Below the pieces are notes generated by a model. It did no database searches. It saw only the letters and a list, made by a program, of their open reading frames with translations, and had not been told where the DNA came from. Both the position numbers and the translations under genes were made by a program. A stretch of DNA of 64,000 bases from DASTCZ01 sp963704455 (GTDB lineage Bacteria; Acidobacteriota; Terriglobia; Acidiferrales; UBA7541), in the NCBI GenBank assembly GCA_963704455.1, contig OY969905.1, positions 2,852,001 through 2,916,000 on the forward strand. Reading direction: 5' to 3'. Positions 1 to 9,185 of the stretch are shown piece by piece (the stretch's first letter is position 1; each line of letters begins with the position of its first letter).

Positions 1-588
1 ATACAGTGCGGACTCGGACGCACGGGGCGCGAGTTTGCGTACCAGCGATTTTCAGGCGCTCCGGACATCACCGTGATTGCGAAACCCCTGGCGGGCGGCC
101 TGCCGCTCGGCGCAATGCTGGCGCGGGAATCGTTTGCGCAAGCGCTTTCACCGGGGATGCACGGTACGACGTTTGGCGGCGGGCCGCTGGCTTGCGCTGC
201 AGCGCTGGAATTTTTGAACGTCGTCGAAGAAGAGAATTTGCTGGCGAACGTGCGCGCCCGCGGAGCGGAGTTGCGCGAAGGGCTGGCGGCGCTGGCAAAG
301 AAATTTGATTTCATCACGGAGATCCGCGGCGAAGGACTAATGATCGGCGTGCAACTTTCCTTGGACGGGAATCCATACGTCGCAGAGGCGCTGGCGCGGG
401 GCGTGGTGATCAATTGCACGCACGAGACGACGTTGCGGCTGCTGCCTCCGTTTAATGTGAAATCGGCACAGATCAAAGATTTTCTCCGGCGCATGGAAAC
501 CGTATTTGCGAACACCAAAAAACCGGAAACCAAGACCGTTGACGCGGCGCACTCAGAATCCCGGAGCGCGCTGGCGGCCGCGAGGTGA
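1..588 (+). CDS. argD: Acetylornithine aminotransferase, C-terminal part (gene cut by window start)
   Basis: PLP-dependent class III aminotransferase that converts N-acetylglutamate semialdehyde to N-acetylornithine in arginine synthesis (cytoplasm). The reading frame is already open at base 1 with IQCGLGRTG, the conserved stretch just before the PLP lysine, followed by ITVIAKPLAGGLPLG, in which the lysine of IAKPLAGG is the Schiff-base residue. HGTTFGGGPLACAAAL follows, also typical of the family. About 195 C-terminal residues are present, roughly half the enzyme, so the start lies outside the window. The last 20 or so residues (from about KKPETKTVD) look like an unconserved tail. Its stop codon overlaps the GTG start of argF, which points to translational coupling in an arginine operon. 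A 4-aminobutyrate or succinylornithine aminotransferase is possible by fold alone, but the argFGHJ context makes ArgD the clear choice. Confidence 0.93.
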   Translation: MQCGLGRTGREFAYQRFSGAPDITVIAKPLAGGLPLGAMLARESFAQALSPGMHGTTFGGGPLACAAALEFLNVVEEENLLANVRARGAELREGLAALAKKFDFITEIRGEGLMIGVQLSLDGNPYVAEALARGVVINCTHETTLRLLPPFNVKSAQIKDFLRRMETVFANTKKPETKTVDAAHSESRSALAAAR

Positions 589-1535
589 ATATGAGCGTTG
601 CAGCCACAGCTTCGATACATTTAAAGCGTGACTTGACTACGGGCATGGAATTTTCCGCCGCGGCGTTGCGCGACCTGTTGAGCATGGCCGCGGACGTGAA
701 GGCGCGTCCCGCCGATTTCCGCACGGCATTGAGCGGCCGGTTCCTGGCGCTGATTTTTGAGAAGCCGTCACTGCGCACGCGGACGACGTTCGAGGTCGGC
801 ATCCAGAGCCTGGGCGGAGGATCGGTGTTCCTCGACCACACGGTGACGCGGCTCGGCGAGCGCGAGACGATCCGCGACGTGGCGCACAACCTTGAGCGGT
901 GGGTGCACGGAATCGCGGCGCGCACGTTTGCGCAAAGCTCGATTGACGAGCTTGCAGCGCACGCATCGATCCCGGTGATCAACGCTCTCTCCGATCTTTA
1001 TCACCCGTGCCAGGCTTTCGCGGATCTACTGACGCTGGAAGAGCGCTTCGGCGGACTGCGCGGATTGAAGTTTGCCTATGTAGGCGACGGAAACAACATG
1101 TGCCATTCGCTGATGCTCGCGGGAGCCCGGGCCGGGATGCATGTGCGCGTCGGGACTCCGGAAGGATACGAACCGAATGCTGGGATTGTTGCGGAGGCGA
1201 AGCGCGCGTCGCGCGAGACTCGCGCGAAGATCGAGCTATTTCATTCGGCTGAAGAGGCGGTTGCGGGCGCGCAAGCTGTTTACACCGACGTATGGACGAG
1301 CATGGGCCAGGAAGAGGAGGCCGAAGCGCGCGCGAAAACCTTCGCCGCGTTTCAGGTGAACAAGGGATTGATGAAACTTGCGGCGCAGGACGCTGTTTTT
1401 CTGCATTGCCTGCCCGCGCATCGCGGCCTGGAAGTGACCGAGGAAGTGATTGACTCACCGCGCTCCGCGATTTATGACCAGGCAGAAAACCGCTTGCACT
1501 TACAGAAGGCCATCTTGCTGCAGCTTTTGAGCTGA
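585..1535 (+). CDS. argF: Ornithine carbamoyltransferase
   Basis: Cytoplasmic enzyme that joins ornithine and carbamoyl phosphate to give citrulline. Visible motifs are the carbamoyl-phosphate loop SLRTRTTF (residues about 62-69, the family's S-T/L-R-T-R site), HPCQAFADLLT (about 140-150, second carbamoyl-phosphate contact) and HCLPAHRG (about 274-281, with the catalytic Cys of the ornithine site). At 316 residues it has the normal family length. I chose the GTG at 585 because it overlaps the argD stop as GTGA, the same arrangement used by argH and argJ further on. An ATG at 591 is an equally usable start and changes only two residues. It is followed after 12 bases by argG. Aspartate carbamoyltransferase is excluded by the HCLP motif and by context. 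Confidence 0.95.
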   Translation: MNMSVAATASIHLKRDLTTGMEFSAAALRDLLSMAADVKARPADFRTALSGRFLALIFEKPSLRTRTTFEVGIQSLGGGSVFLDHTVTRLGERETIRDVAHNLERWVHGIAARTFAQSSIDELAAHASIPVINALSDLYHPCQAFADLLTLEERFGGLRGLKFAYVGDGNNMCHSLMLAGARAGMHVRVGTPEGYEPNAGIVAEAKRASRETRAKIELFHSAEEAVAGAQAVYTDVWTSMGQEEEAEARAKTFAAFQVNKGLMKLAAQDAVFLHCLPAHRGLEVTEEVIDSPRSAIYDQAENRLHLQKAILLQLLS

Positions 1536-1547
1536 GGGGATTTCAAC

Positions 1548-2744
1548 TTGCCAAAGAAAGTCGTACTTGCCTATTCGGGCGGACTGGACACTTCCATCAT
1601 CATTCCGTGGCTGAAAGAAACTTACGGCGGATGCGAAGTGATCGCCATGATCGGCGACGTCGGGCAGAAAGAGGATCTCGAAGGCGCGAAACAGAAAGCG
1701 ATTGCGACCGGCGCCGCCCTTGCGACGATTGAAGATCTACGCGAGGAGTTCATCACCGATTATATTTGGCCGACGCTGCGCGCGGGCGCGGTGTACGAAC
1801 ACAAATACTTGTTGGGGACGTCATTTGCACGTCCGGTGATCGCGAAGCGGCAAGTGGAAGTTGCGCTCGCGCATGGCGCGGACGCGGTGTGCCACGGATG
1901 CACGGGCAAGGGCAATGACCAGGTGCGGTTTGAGCTGACGTATAAGGCGCTTGGGCCAAAATTGCAAATCATAGCCCCGTGGCGCGAGTGGAAAATTTTC
2001 TCGCGCGAAGACGCCATCGCTTACGCGAAGCGGCACAACATCCCCATCGAGCAGAGCAAGGCGAACATTTACAGCCGCGACCGCAACATCTGGCACCTGT
2101 CACATGAGGGCGGGCGGCTGGAAGATCCGGCGAACGCCCCCGAAGAGGCGATGTGGCAGTGGATCGTTGCGCCGGAAAAAACCCCGGACAAACGCGCGGA
2201 CGTGGAGATCGGTTTTGAAGAAGGAAACCCCGTTTCGGTGAATGGCAAGCGACTTGGGCCGGTGGCGCTTCTCGACACGCTGAACGATCTGGCGGCGGCG
2301 AACGGTGTCGGGCGGATTGATCTGGTGGAAAACCGGCTGGTGGGAATGAAATCGCGCGGCGCATATGAAACGCCGGGAGGGACGCTGCTGGTGCTGGCGC
2401 ACCGCGAGCTCGAGACTCTGTGCGTTGACCGCGAGACGGCGCATTTTGCGCAGGGGCTTTCGTTGCGTTACGCGGAGCTGGTTTATTACGGGCTGTGGTT
2501 CACGGAATTGCGGCGGGCGCTCGACGCATTTTTCGCGAGCGCGCAGAAACGAGTGACGGGCTCGATTGGCCTGCAGCTTTACAAGGGGAACGTCATGGTT
2601 ACGAAGCGCACTTCGCCGCATTCGCTTTACCACAAGGACCTCGCGAGCTTTGCGATGACGCGCTACAACCCGAAGGACGCCGAGGGATTCATCAACCTAT
2701 TCGCGCTGCCGGTTACCATTCCGCAAGAGGATTCCGCGAAGTGA
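1548..2744 (+). CDS. argG: Argininosuccinate synthase
   Basis: Uses ATP to condense citrulline with aspartate into argininosuccinate. The N-terminus carries the PP-loop AYSGGLDTS (residues 8-16) that binds ATP. CHGCTGKGNDQVRFE (near residue 120) is the citrulline/aspartate-binding signature, and SKANIYSRDRNIWHLSHEG is also a family hallmark. The length of 398 residues is normal. The start is a TTG preceded by GAGGGG about nine bases upstream. No ATG or GTG lies near the conserved KKVVLAYSGG N-terminus, so TTG is the best choice. The gene lies 12 bases after argF, and its stop overlaps the GTG of argH by four bases. Confidence 0.96.
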   Translation: MPKKVVLAYSGGLDTSIIIPWLKETYGGCEVIAMIGDVGQKEDLEGAKQKAIATGAALATIEDLREEFITDYIWPTLRAGAVYEHKYLLGTSFARPVIAKRQVEVALAHGADAVCHGCTGKGNDQVRFELTYKALGPKLQIIAPWREWKIFSREDAIAYAKRHNIPIEQSKANIYSRDRNIWHLSHEGGRLEDPANAPEEAMWQWIVAPEKTPDKRADVEIGFEEGNPVSVNGKRLGPVALLDTLNDLAAANGVGRIDLVENRLVGMKSRGAYETPGGTLLVLAHRELETLCVDRETAHFAQGLSLRYAELVYYGLWFTELRRALDAFFASAQKRVTGSIGLQLYKGNVMVTKRTSPHSLYHKDLASFAMTRYNPKDAEGFINLFALPVTIPQEDSAK

Positions 2745-4159
2745 CCGCGCCGGGACCCAGCAAGGGCGGCCGGATGTGGAGCGGGCGCTTCGACCGCGGC
2801 CCAGACCAAGTTTTCGACAAATTCCAGCGATCTTTTTCTTTTGACCGGCGCCTCTTGCCTTACGAAATCGCGGTGGACCGCGCGTGGGCGCACGCCATCG
2901 AGCGCGCAGGGATTCTCACGCCTGAAGAAACGAAGAAATTATTGGCGGCGCTTGATGAAATTGAGAAGCGCGCGAGCCGCGAGCCTGCCTGGCTCGACAA
3001 ATCCGGCGCTGAGGACGTTCACCATTTTGTTGAGATGGCGTTGATTGAAGTGCTGGGGCCGCTGGGCGCAAAGCTGCACACAGGGCGCAGCCGCAATGAA
3101 TTGATCGCCACGGATTTCCGGCTGTTTATTAAGGAAGCGGCAGCGGAATTGCGCGGCGGTATTGCGAAGTTGCTGTCCGCGCTGGTCGCGCAGGCGGAAA
3201 AAAATCTAGGAACGCCGATGCCTGGAATGACGCATCTCCAGCACGGCCAACCCATTTTATTTTCACACTTTCTTTTAGCGCACGCGGAGGCGTTCCATCG
3301 CGACGCGGCCCGCCTTGCCACCGCTGCAAGTGCGGCGGACGAATGTCCGATGGGCTCGGGAGCGCTCGCGGGATGCGCGTTCCCGATTGATCGCACTGCG
3401 CTGGCGCACGAACTGGGCTTTGCGCGCGCGACGGCGAACAGCCTTGATGCCGTCAGCGACCGCGATTTCGCGCTGGAATACCTTTTTGCGCTCTCCGTAC
3501 TGGCGACGCACCTTTCGAGGCTGGCGGAGGATTTTGTCCTGTTCGCGTCGCAGGAATTCGGCTTCATCGCGCTGCCCGATGAATATGCGACCGGCAGCAG
3601 CCTGATGCCGCAGAAAAAAAACCCGGACGCGTGGGAGCTGACGCGCGGAAAAACGGGAAGAATCGTGGGGTCGCTCGTTTCGCTGCTGGTGACGATGAAG
3701 GGCCTGCCGACAAGCTACCAGCGCGATTTGCAGGAAGATAAGGAGCCGGTTTTCGCGGCGCACGATCAGACACTGGCGCTGGTGGAAGTGGCGGCGGGGA
3801 ACATCGCGGCAACGCGAGTGAATGTCGCGCGGCTTCGCGAACTTGCCTCCGATCCGTCGCTGCTAGCGACGGATGCTGCGGACTATCTGGTGCGGCGCGG
3901 CGTGCCATTTCGCAATGCGCATGAGGTTGTTGGTAAACTTTTGCGCGATGCCGAGAAGCGCGGCGAGGCGTGGACGAAAACTCCGCTGGCGCGCCTGCGC
4001 GAGTTTTCGCCTGCGTTCGGCGAAGATTTCCATGCCGCACTGACCGTTGAGGGATCGCTCGCGGCGCATGGCGTTGCGGGCGGCACTGCGCCTGATGCCG
4101 TGCGCGCGGCAATCGGCTCGTGGCGCAAGAGAATTTCTGACCTCGAGGCCGGCCGGTGA
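2741..4159 (+). CDS. argH: Argininosuccinate lyase
   Basis: Splits argininosuccinate into arginine and fumarate; homotetramer of the fumarase/aspartase superfamily. The superfamily signature GSSLMPQKKNPD is at residues about 285-296 and includes the catalytic serine loop. TGRSRNELIATDFRL and MTHLQHGQPI (catalytic His) are also clear. The open frame runs on upstream inside argG, but homology begins at MWSGRF, so the start is either the GTG at 2741, which overlaps the argG stop as GTGA, or the ATG at 2774. I take 2741 because argJ uses the same overlap. The length of about 472 residues is normal. Its stop in turn overlaps the argJ start. Confidence 0.95.
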   Translation: MTAPGPSKGGRMWSGRFDRGPDQVFDKFQRSFSFDRRLLPYEIAVDRAWAHAIERAGILTPEETKKLLAALDEIEKRASREPAWLDKSGAEDVHHFVEMALIEVLGPLGAKLHTGRSRNELIATDFRLFIKEAAAELRGGIAKLLSALVAQAEKNLGTPMPGMTHLQHGQPILFSHFLLAHAEAFHRDAARLATAASAADECPMGSGALAGCAFPIDRTALAHELGFARATANSLDAVSDRDFALEYLFALSVLATHLSRLAEDFVLFASQEFGFIALPDEYATGSSLMPQKKNPDAWELTRGKTGRIVGSLVSLLVTMKGLPTSYQRDLQEDKEPVFAAHDQTLALVEVAAGNIAATRVNVARLRELASDPSLLATDAADYLVRRGVPFRNAHEVVGKLLRDAEKRGEAWTKTPLARLREFSPAFGEDFHAALTVEGSLAAHGVAGGTAPDAVRAAIGSWRKRISDLEAGR

Positions 4160-5454
4160 GCGCGAAGAAGAACCTTGCTCCCGCGACGGAAGCCAGCGGA
4201 GGCGCGGCGCCCACCACAACTCCGCTAAGCGTTCCGGAGCCGATTCCGGCGCAGGCGTTGCCGAAGGGCTTCCGCTTCGCGGCGGCGGCTTGCGGCTTGC
4301 GGCGCAAGAACCGGCTCGATCTCGGCGTGGTGATTGCAGACAAGCCGTGCACGGCGGCCGGAATGTTTACGCGCAATCTGGTGAAGGCCGCGCCGGTGGT
4401 GCTTTGCGAAAAGCATCTTGCCGCGGCGGCAGCGCGCATCCGCGCCATCGTGGTGAATTCCGGAAATGCGAATTGTGCGAACGGCCCCGCGGGGATGCGC
4501 GCCTCGCGTGCCACGGCAAAAACGGCGGCGCGGGCGCTTCGTTGCCGTGACGCACAAATCCTGGTTTGCTCGACAGGTGTGATCGGCCTACCGCTGCCAG
4601 TGGAAAAGATTGTGGCCGCGCTGCCCGAGCTATCCCGCACGGCTGCCGCCGTCGCGGCGAATTACGACGCATTCACGCACTCGATCATGACGACGGACAC
4701 TCGTCCGAAATGGGCCGCGGCAACCTGCCGCATCGGCGGAAAAACAGTGCGATTGCTTGGCTGCGCCAAGGGCGCGGGGATGATTCATCCGAACCTGGCG
4801 ACGATGCTTGCCTTTCTGCTGACCGACGCGGCGGCCTCGCCACGCGTGTTGCACAAGGCGCTCGCGGAAGTTTCGGAGCGCACGTTTAATTCGATCACGG
4901 TGGACGGCGATACTTCGACGAACGATACAGCGCTTCTGCTTGCAAGCGGAAGCTCGAAGTCGTGGGGGACGGCGACAATTCCACCAGCGGGCCACGGATA
5001 TAAGGTTTTCGTTGTCGCGCTCGAGAAAGTGTGCAAGAAGCTCGCTGTGGCGATTGTTTCCGATGGTGAAGGCGCTTCACGCGTAGTGGAAATTGAGGTG
5101 CGCGGCGCGCCGGATAACGCCGCCGCGAAGACGGTCGCGCAGACGATTGCAACTTCGCCGCTGGTGAAGACGGCCCTTGCCGGGGGCGACCCGAATTGGG
5201 GCCGCATCCTGGCCGCGGCGGGCCGTGCGGGGGTTCATTTCCGTCCGGAGCGCGCCGCCATCCGAATGGCGGGTTTGCGCGTGTATGACCGGGGGCGCGC
5301 GCTTCCGTTTGACGAGGGAGCGGCGCATGAAAAGTTGCTCTCGAACGCGGTGCCGATTGTGATGGATTTGCACGCCGGGCGGGGGCGGGCGCGCGTCTGG
5401 ACCTGCGATTTCACCGCTGAATACGTCCACATTAACGCCAGCTACAGAACATAA
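4156..5454 (+). CDS. argJ: Bifunctional glutamate N-acetyltransferase / ornithine acetyltransferase
   Basis: ArgJ moves the acetyl group from N-acetylornithine to glutamate and so recycles it. Bifunctional forms can also make N-acetylglutamate from acetyl-CoA. The protein is made as a precursor that cuts itself before a threonine. The cleavage motif is visible as GMIHPNLATML, with the Ala-Thr bond at residues 215/216. AGGDPNWGRILAAAGRAG near the C-terminus is also conserved. The GTG start overlaps the argH stop by four bases. An alanine/proline-rich stretch of about 35 residues precedes the conserved core (GFRFAAAACGLR), longer than usual. Mono- or bifunctionality cannot be told from sequence by eye. 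With ArgJ present, an acetylornithine deacetylase (ArgE) is not required. Confidence 0.94.
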   Translation: MSAKKNLAPATEASGGAAPTTTPLSVPEPIPAQALPKGFRFAAAACGLRRKNRLDLGVVIADKPCTAAGMFTRNLVKAAPVVLCEKHLAAAAARIRAIVVNSGNANCANGPAGMRASRATAKTAARALRCRDAQILVCSTGVIGLPLPVEKIVAALPELSRTAAAVAANYDAFTHSIMTTDTRPKWAAATCRIGGKTVRLLGCAKGAGMIHPNLATMLAFLLTDAAASPRVLHKALAEVSERTFNSITVDGDTSTNDTALLLASGSSKSWGTATIPPAGHGYKVFVVALEKVCKKLAVAIVSDGEGASRVVEIEVRGAPDNAAAKTVAQTIATSPLVKTALAGGDPNWGRILAAAGRAGVHFRPERAAIRMAGLRVYDRGRALPFDEGAAHEKLLSNAVPIVMDLHAGRGRARVWTCDFTAEYVHINASYRT

Positions 5455-5626
5455 GCAGAACATAATTGGGCGGCGCGGCAATGAAGGGTGCTCCGTGTGC
5501 CCTGTGCAGAGCCAGGGTCACGCCGGTAAATGGACTTTGCGGCTGAATCCGCGCTAGCAAACTCTCGCGCCCGCAAAGCATCATAGTTTGCGCTAAGATA
5601 TGTGGATTCCAAAGAGGGCGGCTTTC

Positions 5627-7387
5627 ATGAAGATGCGGGTATCGATGGTATGGCTTTTGGTTGCAGTTGCAATGCTGGCTGTGGCCGGCTGCAAGAACAA
5701 TGCCGCGAATAATGGTGTGCCCACCATCAGCGTGCAGCCGGCGAGTCAAACAACCGTCACCGCCGGCGCGACCGTCACATTTACCGTGACCGCATCCGGA
5801 TCCGGAACATTGGCATACCAGTGGTTTAAGAACGGCGTGAGCGTCTCGGGCGCAAATTCTTCGTCGTACAACACCGGAGTGCTGTCAATTCTCGATAACA
5901 ACGATTTTTTCTTTGTTTATATCAGCAACAACGTGGGCAGCGTCGAAAGCAACGTGGCTAATCTGACGGTCAATCCGGCGACCGGCACCACGACATTCCA
6001 CAGCGACAACGCGCGCACCGGCCTGAACCCTAATGAATCTACGCTCGCGCCCGGCAACGTGAATCTTGCTGGGTTTGGAAAAGTTGGATTCTTCCCGGTG
6101 GATGGCGCGGTGGACGCGCAGCCGCTTTATCTTTCTGAGGTCAACGTTCCAGGTAAAGGCGTGCACAATATTTTGTACGTCGCCACGGAAAATGACTCCG
6201 TTTTTGCGTTTGACGCATATTCTGGCGCGGTCCTCTGGCGCGCAAATGTGGCGGCCGCGGGCGAAACACCGGGCGACAACAGCGCATGCAATCCGGATTC
6301 GCCGAACGCGGGCGTTTCCGCAACGCCTGTGATTGATCCCACGCGCGGGCCGAATGGCGCGATTTATCTCATCGCGAAATCGCGCGATGATGCGGGGGCT
6401 ACCTACGAACGGCTGCACGCTCTCGATGTGTCCACGGGCGCCGAACTTTTCGATGGGCCTGCCGAAATCCCAGCTGCGCTTAGCGGCAGCCCGTGGGCTT
6501 TTGACGCCGCCAAGCTGAAGGCACAGGACGGGCTGCTCGTTTCGAACGGAAGCGTGTACGCGGCGTGGAGTTCGCCATGCGGCCCCGCTTCATCGAACGC
6601 TTCCAGCACCGGCGTCGCTTTTGTCATGGCGTTTGACGCCGAAAACCTCGACATCACCGGCAAGTTGAATCCTTTGCTGGTCGGTTTGCAAGCAAGCTCA
6701 CCCGCAAAAGGTGGAACAATAAGCGCCGATGATTCCGACAAGCTTTACCTCTCGGGAATCGGCTCCATACGTATGTTCGTGATGGGAAAAAAGGATCCGG
6801 GTGTACCCTCAGATGAAAACATTGCTGCCGGACCGGTTATCTTGCTGCCGGATACAATCGACCAATCTGGGAAGATTTGGCGCCTGGCGGTTAACGCCGG
6901 AGCTGATGGAAACATTTACGTGCTGAATCGCATTGGTTCAGGACTGAACTCCAATGGTCCTTTACAGAAACTCGATGGTGTTTTCCCCACGGGCGCCGCA
7001 ATTGGAGGGCTCGCCTACTTTAACAACACCGTTTATGTCGCCGCGACAGGAAGCGGGGTACGGGCATTCGCGTTGGTGAATGCCCGTCTTTCCTCTGACC
7101 CTACGAGCGAAACAAGCGGCGAGTTCGGTCAAGGCGGCGCTTCGATTTCAGTTTCCGCGAGTGGCTCCGCTGGAGCAATTGTTTGGGTGCTGGAGGGCGG
7201 CGATTCCGGCGTGCTTCACGCGTATGACGGTGCGGATTTGTCGTATGAGATTTACAATTCGAAGCAGGCGCGGAATGGGCGCGATGAATTCGGCCCCGGT
7301 AATGCGTCCGCAATGCCGCTGGTCGTAAATGGCCGCGTTTATGTTGTGGGCGCGAATGGCGTGGCGGTCTTTGGCTTACTCAAGTAA
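5627..7387 (+). CDS. Secreted lipoprotein with Ig-like domain and PQQ-type beta-propeller
   Basis: The N-terminus MKMRVSMVWLLVAVAMLAVAGC is a lipoprotein signal with a lipobox ending AGC, so the mature protein is probably lipid-anchored outside the inner membrane. Residues about 30-120 form an Ig-like fold (TISVQPASQTTVTAGATVTF, AYQWFKNGVSV). The rest, beginning TFHSDNARTGLNPNES, is a PQQ-like beta-propeller with blades such as LYVATENDSVFAFDAYSG, IYVLNRIGSGL and VYVVGANGVAVFGLLK. Such propellers may bind a cofactor or act as scaffolds; no catalytic residues could be assigned. The ATG at 5627 was chosen over 5600 because it starts the signal peptide. It stands alone, 172 bases after argJ. The substrate is unknown. 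Confidence 0.8.
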   Translation: MKMRVSMVWLLVAVAMLAVAGCKNNAANNGVPTISVQPASQTTVTAGATVTFTVTASGSGTLAYQWFKNGVSVSGANSSSYNTGVLSILDNNDFFFVYISNNVGSVESNVANLTVNPATGTTTFHSDNARTGLNPNESTLAPGNVNLAGFGKVGFFPVDGAVDAQPLYLSEVNVPGKGVHNILYVATENDSVFAFDAYSGAVLWRANVAAAGETPGDNSACNPDSPNAGVSATPVIDPTRGPNGAIYLIAKSRDDAGATYERLHALDVSTGAELFDGPAEIPAALSGSPWAFDAAKLKAQDGLLVSNGSVYAAWSSPCGPASSNASSTGVAFVMAFDAENLDITGKLNPLLVGLQASSPAKGGTISADDSDKLYLSGIGSIRMFVMGKKDPGVPSDENIAAGPVILLPDTIDQSGKIWRLAVNAGADGNIYVLNRIGSGLNSNGPLQKLDGVFPTGAAIGGLAYFNNTVYVAATGSGVRAFALVNARLSSDPTSETSGEFGQGGASISVSASGSAGAIVWVLEGGDSGVLHAYDGADLSYEIYNSKQARNGRDEFGPGNASAMPLVVNGRVYVVGANGVAVFGLLK

Positions 7388-7459
7388 TTCGGGCTTCTGA
7401 AGTAGCATCGCAGGCCTAAGCCGGAATTTGCGGAATTTTCCTGCACCCCTAAAAACTTC

Positions 7460-9073
7460 CTATTCCCACTTCCAGTTAGCGTACTGCTCGCGGAGTTTGC
7501 TCTTCATAAATTTCCCGACGGATGTCCGCGGGATCGCATCCGAAAAAATAAACGCTTCAGGAATCTGCCATTTCGCGAAACGCGCGGCAAGAAAATCGCG
7601 CAAGTCTTCCGGGTTCACTTTCGCGCCTTCCTTCAAGACAATCACCGCAAGGGGGCGTTCCTGCCATTTCGGATGCGACACGCCAACGACGGCGGCCTCG
7701 CGCACCGCGGGATGTCCCATCAGCGCATTTTCGAGATCCACGGAGCTGATCCATTCGCCGCCGGATTTGATGAGATCCTTGCTGCGGTCCACCAGACGGA
7801 TGTAGCCTTCACCGTCCCAAGTGGCCACATCGCCGGTGCGGAACCAACCATCGGATGTCCAGCGGTTCTGCTCTTCCGGCGCATTGTAATAACTCGATGA
7901 GACCCACGGTCCCCGCACTTCGAGTTCGCCCGCGGTCTCGGAGTCGCGCGGGGCTTCGCGGCCATCGCGCGTGACGCGCAATTCCACAAACGGCGATGCC
8001 CAACCCTGCCGCGCGCGGACCTTGTACTGCTCATCTTCGGTCCAATCGCGCATGTGCTGGCGAATGCCGCCCGTGGTGGCGAGAGGCGAAGTCTCCGTCA
8101 TGCCCCACAAGTGGCGGATGTGAATTCCGAATTTGTCGAGCGCGCGGATGAGCGATTCCGGCGGGGCCGTACCGCCGCAGGGCGCGCTTACCGGATGCGG
8201 TAGTTTCCACTTGCCGGGGTTCTGTTCGAGTTCGGCGAGCACTCCAATCCACACGGTGGGCACGCCGCAAGCGATGGTCACTTTTTCTCTGACGATCAAA
8301 TCGAGGACGCTCGGCGCATCCAGATGCAGCCCCGGCAGCACAATTTTTGCCCCCAGCATGATGGCCGTAAACGGGAGTCCCCACGCGTTGGCATGGAACA
8401 TCGGCGCGATGGGCATTACGGCGTCATGGTGGCCGATGCCGAAGGTGTCTTTCACTGCTTCCGCAAAGGAATGCAGCACAATCGAGCGGTGCGAATAAAC
8501 GACGCCTTTGGGGCGTCCGGTGGTGCCGGAGGTGAAGCACATCGCCGCGGCATCGTTTTCTTCGATCGCGGGATAAGCGAAATCGCCCTTCGCTACGGCG
8601 AGAAGCGTCTCGTATTTTTCAAGGTCTGCGGGCACGGGAGCGCCGCCATACGGCACGACAAAGATCCTCTCGAAGTGCGTCTCGCGGCGAAAAGTTTCGA
8701 GGCATGGCAGCAGGACGTCGTCAGCGATCAGGAAGCGGTCCTCAGCGTGGTTTGCGATGTAGGCGAGTTCGGCGGGGTGAAGCCGGAGGTTGAGCGTGTG
8801 CAGCACGCCCCCCGCGCAAGGCACACCGAGATAGGCCTCGAGGTGCGCTTCGTGATTCCACATCAGCGTGGCAACGCGGTCGCCGCGCTTCAGCCCCGCG
8901 CGGGTGAGCGCCTCACCAAGCGCCCGCGCGCGCCGATAAAAATCGCCAAAAGTGTAGCGGGCAATGGATTTGTCGGGCTTGCGCCACACGATTTCGACGA
9001 GGCTGAACTCGCTTCGCGCGCGCTCGAGGAGCGTCGGCAGCGTCAGCGGAAAATCCATCATCAATCCGCGCAT
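7460..9073 (-). CDS. Fatty-acid (acyl)-CoA ligase, ANL superfamily
   Basis: Activates a carboxylic acid via an acyl-adenylate and transfers it to coenzyme A. The AMP-binding P-loop FTSGTTGRPKG is at residues about 180-190. WGMTETSP (A5 motif), GWFRTGDVATWDGEGYIRLVDRSKD (A7/A8 region) and SVGKFMKSKLR near the end (the Lys that drives adenylation) are all present. The N-terminal pattern (HLEAYLGVPCAGGVLHTLNLRL) resembles medium-chain ligases of the AlkK type and methylthiopropionate ligases (DmdB). Chain-length preference cannot be read off. Starts at 9073, 9061 and 9058 are all possible; MDFPLTLP is where similarity begins, so 9061 or 9058 may be the real one. It is transcribed in the same direction as thiI, 112 bases downstream of it. 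Confidence 0.88.
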   Translation of the reverse strand: MRGLMMDFPLTLPTLLERARSEFSLVEIVWRKPDKSIARYTFGDFYRRARALGEALTRAGLKRGDRVATLMWNHEAHLEAYLGVPCAGGVLHTLNLRLHPAELAYIANHAEDRFLIADDVLLPCLETFRRETHFERIFVVPYGGAPVPADLEKYETLLAVAKGDFAYPAIEENDAAAMCFTSGTTGRPKGVVYSHRSIVLHSFAEAVKDTFGIGHHDAVMPIAPMFHANAWGLPFTAIMLGAKIVLPGLHLDAPSVLDLIVREKVTIACGVPTVWIGVLAELEQNPGKWKLPHPVSAPCGGTAPPESLIRALDKFGIHIRHLWGMTETSPLATTGGIRQHMRDWTEDEQYKVRARQGWASPFVELRVTRDGREAPRDSETAGELEVRGPWVSSSYYNAPEEQNRWTSDGWFRTGDVATWDGEGYIRLVDRSKDLIKSGGEWISSVDLENALMGHPAVREAAVVGVSHPKWQERPLAVIVLKEGAKVNPEDLRDFLAARFAKWQIPEAFIFSDAIPRTSVGKFMKSKLREQYANWKWE

Positions 9074-9185
9074 GAACCCTCGTGGAACCCGGAAAGTGTC
9101 GCATTCACCGGGGAGAGTGCGGCGAATCCTACCATTGAATTACACGCGGAGGATTGTGGGAAGTAAAGATTTTCGCGCCTGAACT

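Noticed and set aside
2495..2740. Longer argH start inside argG
   Set aside because: It would overlap argG by 250 bases in another frame; the homology starts at MWSGRF.
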